From Mesodorylaimus sp. YZB2_4 (lineage: Eukaryota; Nematoda; Enoplea; Dorylaimida; Dorylaimidae): a stretch of DNA of 64,000 bases. Positions 59,001 through 64,000 of this stretch are shown here, piece by piece. The DNA is taken from positions 496,001 through 560,000 of the forward strand of contig JASANH010001018.1 in the NCBI GenBank assembly GCA_030248295.1, given 5' to 3'. Made by a program: the position numbers and the translations under genes. Each line of letters opens with the position of its first letter. The stretch's first letter is position 1. Under the pieces are notes generated by a model, which was given only the letters and a program-made list of their open reading frames with translations, searched no databases and was not told where the DNA came from.

Positions 59001-62000
59001 CTCGCTGAAAGCATTTCAGCCATTGTGGAAGCTGGTGTGCTAAGTAGACCAATTGAAGGCTGGACTATCAGTGGCGTACTGATGCCTGGTTCAGGCGGGG
59101 TCACTTCAACATATTCAGAAGTACTATATCTTTGGTTTTCCACAGTTGGTGTCATGATGTATGTAGGTCTGCTTGAGAACCTCACTCTTGATCTTTTCCT
59201 CGAGGTCGTCAATGAACGGGTGTGCGTCGAATTAGGGGCCACTGACGCCGTCCCAGACGCCTTCTCTGTTGTGATCGCTGCAATAACGGGTGTGCTTTCC
59301 GAACCGTACTCTATGGACGCAAGCAGATCATAATGAGGTTGCGTAGAATAGGGCTGGCTGGGGATATTTAAGCCTAGGCCCGTGGACTCCGGCAGTGCTG
59401 TGCTACTGGAGTGAGCAGTCAAGGATACTATTGGGGTTGTGAGGGCGGACGTCTTATCGTTAGCAGTTGTCTCATTGGTTAACAAAGTATGCAGGCTTGA
59501 ATGTGGCTGATTTGTTGGTGGTAGACTAACTGATGATTTATGCGAGTTGCTGGCAAAATCTAGATTAATGCTTCCAGCAGAATAATAGTTCGGAGCTAGA
59601 TCCTCACCAGTTATGGTTTCTACAGGCTTCGATGTCATTTTATCTAAGTTTGATGTTGTTTGTGTGCTGGAATGAGTTGCCAAAGCAGTTTCGACGCTAG
59701 AATACTCTCCAACCGAACTAATTACTGGCTCTGTTATGCTGATACCTGGGCTGGATTCAAGTAGATTGGTTTGGGTGGTTTGAGAGGACTTGAGAGTAGT
59801 TGACGGTGGCATTGGTGATCTGATGGTGGCAATAGCTGTGGAAGCGAGTGACGCTGACGATTCTACACCTTCAAAACTTCTTTGCACGGTAGCGATGGTA
59901 CTGTCCTTTTTGGTATTTGGAGGCGTTAGAGTGCCAATTGGATTAGTTGCGGCTGCACGTGTCGATGTCGGCATTGAACCGAGAGCAGCCAAGGTCGAAG
60001 AAATGATTGCAGAACTAGCCATGCCAGCAATTGCTGCAGAAGCGGTAGTCATTTCAGGTCTTGTGCTGCTAGCAGCTGAAGTCTGGACTGAAGAGGATAA
60101 GTAAGTTTTCATGGAGGATGAGGGGGTACTTCTATTTACGATTGATGAGCCGAACGAAATATGTATTCCAGTGGAGGATCTCGTTGAACTTGTACGTGCT
60201 GCCACCGTTGCGCTTGTAATGTTTCCGCTGGACGACCAAGACATGGAGCTGGAAAGAGCGCTTGCCACAGCAGACGGTGCACTCTCATGGTCAGTCGAGG
60301 TAAGAGTTGTTATTTCGTTGTTAGGGCTTGTGCTTGTCTTGTATGCCGCAGGAGAACTAAAGGTGGTTGTGGTGCTTCCAAAATGGACGCTTGAGTTTGG
60401 CACTTGTGACGATGAAAGCGAGCTCGCCGAATTTGTGGTTGTCGAGTCAATGAATTTGCTTGAACTTATCGTTACTGGGGCATAAATCGTGGACTCGGAT
60501 GTACTTGCCTGGATTATGTGCGTCGTTGTAATTGCTTTCCGCGATGTTGACGACGCCACTGATGCAAAAGTCTTTGGCGCATAAGGACTTGAGGGCTGTG
60601 CTGACGATGCAACTATCTTGTTACTTCCTGCTGGAGTAGATTCAGAGTGCAATGGAGGGGTTGAAGCGGACGATGAGAAGAGCGTCGACGTTTTTGCTCC
60701 TCCTAATCCCAAAGTCGTGCTACTTATGGGCAACGGACTTGAGACACTGGGGCTTGTGCTTGTGTGTGCTAGTGTTGGCAGAGAAGTTAGAATTGGACCT
60801 GAACTAGCGCTGGAGGCGGTGTTGGTTTTAGTAAGTGTGGTTGAGTGTGATGTCGTGGAAGAAGCCGTCGAAACTGATGAGCTTTGGTTAATGACTGTTG
60901 ATGGAGACAACGTAGCTGTTGTCTCCAAAGGTGCCGCCATACCTGAACTTTTAGCAGTGGATAAAATCATTGACGTTGTTAGCGAGGCAGTCATCGACGT
61001 GAATGTCGAGACCGATACTATTGGCAAAGACGTTGCAGTTGTCGTGAGTGCAGACTTAGATGCTGATGTGACAAACGATATGGATGTGGACGAAGGTGTG
61101 GTCGTTGGCGTGGGCACAAAAGTAGATGTTGTCGTTGGCCTGGATGTAGACGACGATGCAATCGCTGGCGTCGATGGAGACACGGCTGTGATCACTGGCA
61201 TGGACGTTGACGTGAATGAAGAAATAATCGTTGGCGTGGACGCGTACATAGATATTATCGTTGGCCTGGATGTAGACGACGATGCAATCACTAGCGTCGA
61301 TGTGGAGGAAGATTGTGTCGCTGATGTCGACGACGCAGTACTTGTGATCACTGTCGTTGGCGATGACATGGATGAAGACGTAATCGCTGGCGTGGACGTG
61401 GACATTGACGTTATTATTGGCTTGGATGTGGAAGTGGATGAAGATGCAATCGCTGATGTGGACGTAGATGTAGTTCTGATCGCTGGTGTGGATATGGACG
61501 CAGATGTTAGTGTTGCTAAACTAGTGGCTAGCTGTGTTGACACACTTGACGTTGTTCCAGTGGTCTCGGGGGCCATCGTAGAGATGGGTTTAGTGTAGTT
61601 CCAACCGAATGAGCAACTGCAAGTTCCAGCTCCAGAGCACTCAGTCGATGGTTGCGGTGGGCCTGGGCAAGTAGCATTGTGGAGACTGCACCCTGAAATA
61701 TAAGGCTGTCGCGACCTATGCTAGTTCTGCTGAAAGACGGCTTAAAGTGCATACCGAACTCACAGATAACGGGCTTTGTTAATGCACAAGGTACCCCGAA
61801 GACGTCGTATAGCGCGTAGAAAACGCCTTGTTTCTTCTGGCGACTAAGATATAATGTGAGACACGATTGATTGGGCGCATTGGAGCAACTGTAGCCTTCA
61901 AACTTTATGGGATTTGGAGTAACTTGTGATCCGACTGTGTTTGCGTCAGTCATCCAGCAGAAGTCGTCTAATTCGCATCCTCCAACAGGCGCTATGGCTC

Positions 62001-62703
62001 CCAGCCACAGCGTCAAGGGCATGGTCATACCACCGTTTGGTCTACCCCCAGGCACATATGAGTTAGCAGCTAATGCGCTGAACGATGTCATAACTTCATA
62101 AAACGTCGCATCATTGTTGAAAATTGCGGGTCTTCCGTAGGCCATTGGTGGCTGGAATAAACCATCTTTTTGCTTTGCACAAACGTCATACGCCTTTGAC
62201 CAAGAGCCAGCCGACGCGGATGTCATGACGTAACATTTGTTACCGTATTTGTAGCTGGGAGATCCCAAAGCATCCGGAAATAGGAGGCTATTGACGGGAC
62301 ATTGCAAGTCAATGTCACCTGATTAAATGAAATAAAGACATAAGCAATACAAATAAAATCTAGAAATCGATTTTACTGAAAATGTCTCTGTGGGTATCTT
62401 AAAGCCTCTTCAAAAGAAGCCTAAATAAGGAGACCATTTGTGTTACTCGAATATTCCGAATTTAAATCTTGACGCAAGAGTGTAATGAGCAAAAAAATAG
62501 AAACTGCCCTACGTTATGATCTGCCAATGCATTTATCCCCATTCCCCAAGGGGGGGGGGGCAAATTTTTCTGAATTTCAGTATGTTTTTTGGGGGAGGGG
62601 TGAATGCTTGAAGAAAACGGGTGTTTTTCTTACATGCTTGTCCGTATGCCACAAGTTCACCAAAATACAACAACGCAAAAGCGAGACACAAAGAAATGAT
62701 CAT
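54621..62703 (-). CDS. Receptor B: complete CTLD-mucin-TSP1-7TM adhesion-GPCR-like receptor
   Basis: Eleven exons are inferred: 62703-62634, 62318-61755, 61692-56940, 56881-56724, 56001-55892, 55634-55526, 55466-55307, 55242-55176, 55100-54960, 54902-54734 and 54680-54621 (TGA). Exon 1 is a clear signal peptide (MIISLCLAFALLYFGELVA) ending in phase 1, which fits the CTLD exon. The CTLD has the most cysteines of the set (nine). The stub (GCSLHNATCPG..., CSCSFGW) leads into a Ser/Thr-rich stalk of about 1580 residues, a TSP1 repeat (DWSPYGSCASTCG) and a 7TM domain whose TM1 exon starts NPMSEIEKTAATAMMNIGC. The tail is 19 residues, ending in KFCRL. The mucin exon contains a poly-C/G stretch at 57236-57470 that shifts the reading frame and looks artefactual, because normal Ser/Thr-rich coding resumes on both sides. 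The gene lies only about 500 bp downstream of receptor A. Confidence 0.85.
55690..55872 (-). mobile_element. MITE-like element, copy 3, inside receptor B TM1-TM2 intron
   Basis: This 183-bp copy, inverted relative to copies 1 and 2, has perfect ends gtaaccagc and gctggttac. It accounts for most of the length of an intron that is short in the paralogues, so it is probably an insertion tolerated by splicing. Confidence 0.68.
56724..56881 (-). other. Receptor B TSP1 repeat exon
   Basis: This 158-nt exon encodes SCQFGDWSPYGSCASTCG, VVRQRTRR and CDDLPEC. It is in phase 1 to 0, like its paralogues. Confidence 0.86.
57236..57470. other. Poly-C/poly-G segment, probable assembly artefact inside receptor B mucin exon
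   Basis: Homopolymer runs of C (one over 20 nt) with sparse A/T interrupt an otherwise ordinary Ser/Thr-coding exon. Coding is normal up to the codons for NNPMGSHE and again from SLNSMHSTRKSQ, but in a different frame. This resembles low-quality read or gap-fill sequence rather than biology. Confidence 0.65.
61090..61500. repeat. Minisatellite-like repeats in receptor B mucin exon
   Basis: Within coding sequence, blocks such as tggatgtagacgacgatgca recur at 61141 and 61267, 126 nt apart and in frame. The minus-strand peptide is a degenerate array of P-x-I-x-S-M/S-x-ST-P-x-I-x-SSSTS units. It is probably length-polymorphic. Confidence 0.6.
61755..62318 (-). other. Receptor B CTLD exon
   Basis: This 564-nt, phase 1-1 exon is the longest CTLD here, with SYKYGNKCYVMT, AYGRPAIF, LWLGAIAPVGGCELDDFCWM and VICEFG. 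Nine cysteines are visible, including an extra pair-like GGC...FC and YSC...SC. Confidence 0.87.
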
Positions 62704-63203
62704 CGTGAAATTTATTGGTTGCGTTCGAAGGACAGTTGTGGCGCTCCTCTATGAAGAGTACAGTAGATGCACCGCCTACGGCACGCACAAAAATAAGACA
62801 AATTGGCACTCCTACGAGCTAGCTGTAGACAATGAAAACTGAACGTGGGCAGGTGCGGTGGTCTGAACCAGAGAGGAGACAAATGATCGTCGCCTAGATG
62901 CCGTTCAAACCAATGGATACATTGTCTGCCTTTCTTTCTTTTAACTTTTTGTGATGCATGGCTAGAATCTTTAGATGGTAAGCCTACATATGGACGAGTC
63001 CCAAATTTATACTCTGCAAGCCTTGGGAAGACAAGCACAGAATAACCAACTGTAACGTTTTTCCTCGGCCACAGCATCTACTCTAATATTGGCGTTGATA
63101 GAACACCAAACGGGACTCGAAGCAAAGTCCAAGCTACAGTAGCTCCAATACTGTATACCTGTATGTAAACACTGCACAACAGAGTGGCAAGCATTGTGTC
63201 TCG
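62704..63203. other. Intergenic region between receptors B and A
   Basis: Only about 500 bp separates the receptor A stop from the receptor B start codon, so the 3' end of A and the promoter of B must share this interval. Nothing else is recognisable. Confidence 0.6.
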
Positions 63204-64000
63204 TTAAAATATCATGCGCTTTACTCGGCGATACAAACTTCTTGCTAAAGATCGAGCCTAAAAGAGGACAAATAATGAACTGACTGCCAGCTCTTTTCCT
63301 GAAAGACACTTACCTTTTGGTTGGAGAAGGCGTGATATATCTGAATAAAAATACCAAGTAAAACATTTATGCCAAATACAACTGTAAATAAGGATATCTT
63401 CTGGTGATAGAGTGCCGTCCACGACATGAACCAGGAGGCGAATTGTGTGCCAAACACGAAAATCAATCCAGCGTGGGCGAGTCTACAACAAAAATTGGCA
63501 AGATGAACATAGTGTCTTTGGTCTTTGTTCTGTCTGACCTGCATGACGTGATAATAAAAGACCGCTGGCGCGTCAGACCGTATCCAGTAGCTTCGAGCAA
63601 GATAACTGTCGGCCAGGCGATGATCGCTATGGGAAGAAACGTTGCCAGCATGACAATGTCGCCCACATTGATCCAACATCTGTGACAAAGATAACTTTTG
63701 GCACTAGTAGACTAGTCGATGAAGCGTGTACGCACGAAAAGTCAGACATAAGCCTGTTGTATGACGTCGCTCCAGTAACGGTGACAATGATTGCAGGCAG
63801 GCCTAAAACTACAAATCATTTTCAGTATTTGCGTCATTCCAGAGTATGCTAGCCATGCTCACCCCAAGAGAGTCCTAACGCTGTTTTCAATTCAATCAGT
63901 GAATTTTGACCAACGACCACATCAGTCAGGACTGCGTAGGCGTGAAGCGCCTCCATGGCTTGCAGCATGAAATTCACACTAAAGAAATACTGAAGGCCCA
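63204..64000 (-). CDS. Receptor A, 3' part: TM3 to C-tail of an adhesion-GPCR-like receptor (truncated by right edge)
   Basis: Five exons are visible: 64000-63863 (TM3, open at the edge), 63802-63736 (TM4), 63679-63539 (TM5), 63482-63314 (TM6-TM7) and 63257-63204 (tail, TAA). They encode the family TM3 core (LQYFFSVNFMLQAMEALHAY), the ECL2 CWIN, a TM5 with PIAIIAWPTVILLEATGYG, TM6 (GLIFVFGTQFASWFMS) and TM7 (FTVVFGINVLLGIF, then YHAFSNQK). The 17-residue tail is strongly basic (ARSLARSLYRRVKR). Exon boundaries match those of B to E exactly. It is closest to receptor B, sharing GATSYN in TM4 and the GYGLTR segment after TM5. The ectodomain lies outside the window. One donor (after TM4, TTTTC followed by GTGCGT) is weaker than the others. 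Confidence 0.85.

Larger units (their letters stand above)
56940..61692 (-). other. Receptor B stub and mucin-like stalk exon
   Basis: The exon opens with the stub GCSLHNATCPGPPQP, then C...GTCSCSFGW, and continues as about 1580 Ser/Thr-rich residues up to SLRSPEFR before TSP1. Its 4753 nt are one more than a multiple of three because of the poly-C/G segment at 57236-57470. It contains a basic cluster, TSRKRSRVRFS, around 59190. Confidence 0.82.

Noticed and set aside
60618-61598. 326-codon plus-strand ORF rich in Asp and Val
   Set aside because: It is the antisense of the receptor B mucin exon; Ser/Thr codon bias creates long open antisense frames. No start context or domain supports it.
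1885-62318. Reading each CTLD ORF as a separate lectin gene
   Set aside because: All CTLD frames end at splice donors in phase 1 and match downstream acceptors. Only five signal-peptide-like first exons exist (one per receptor B to F), so the domains are exons of a few large genes.
1-64000. CRISPR arrays, bacterial operons, riboswitches
   Set aside because: Spliced genes and animal domain types show a eukaryotic source. No regularly spaced direct repeats of CRISPR type were seen.

Overview
The window is eukaryotic genomic DNA, most likely from an invertebrate animal or close holozoan relative. It has spliced genes with GT-AG introns (many only 40-60 nt, some 1-2.6 kb), secreted and membrane proteins made of animal-type domains, and scattered non-coding repeats. 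The species cannot be named from sequence alone. A short degenerate TTAGGC run near 36.3 kb resembles nematode telomere sequence but is too weak to decide.

Every gene I can support lies on the minus strand and belongs to one family: a head-to-tail array of six large adhesion-GPCR-like receptors, called A to F here in transcription order (right to left). A (63204-64000) is cut by the right edge and shows only TM3 to the C-tail. B (54621-62703), C (38030 to about 50359), D (25400-34562) and E (15529-23468) are complete or nearly so. F starts at 14088 and runs off the left edge inside its mucin exon.

The shared architecture is: signal peptide; one to seven C-type-lectin-like domains (CTLDs), each on one exon; small cysteine 'stub' exons (GC-x-CP-x-CPFG type) that often run into Ser/Thr-rich stalks; one very long mucin-like exon (about 1100-1600 residues); one thrombospondin type 1 repeat; and almost at once a seven-helix family-B/adhesion-type receptor spread over seven short exons, ending in a 17-26 residue cytoplasmic tail. 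No GAIN domain or GPS cleavage motif is visible between the TSP1 repeat and TM1. B, D and E have one CTLD, C has five and F at least seven.

All modules from the first CTLD to the mucin exon are symmetric phase 1-1 exons, with lengths that are multiples of three. The two exceptions are informative: CTLD2 of C is one base off (a frameshift), and the mucin exon of B is one base off because of a poly-G/C stretch that looks like assembly corruption. D and E are close tandem duplicates whose 7TM exons and introns are nearly identical while their mucin stalks have diverged. A block of about 1.4 kb carrying two CTLDs and a stub is nearly identical between F (2.66-4.06 kb) and C (42.94-44.32 kb).

Intergenic and intronic DNA holds a small family of about 170-190 bp elements with GTAACCAGC terminal inverted repeats (three copies, one in a B intron), two large fold-back elements, an insertion with inverted ends in an E intron, LTR-like repeats near 11.4 and 53.7 kb, and a tRNA-derived SINE-like fragment. 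I see no plus-strand gene; plus-strand ORFs opposite the mucin exons are antisense shadows. The receptors probably work as an expandable set of surface receptors, with diversified lectin-like heads on mucin stalks and a conserved signalling module, but ligands and function are unknown.
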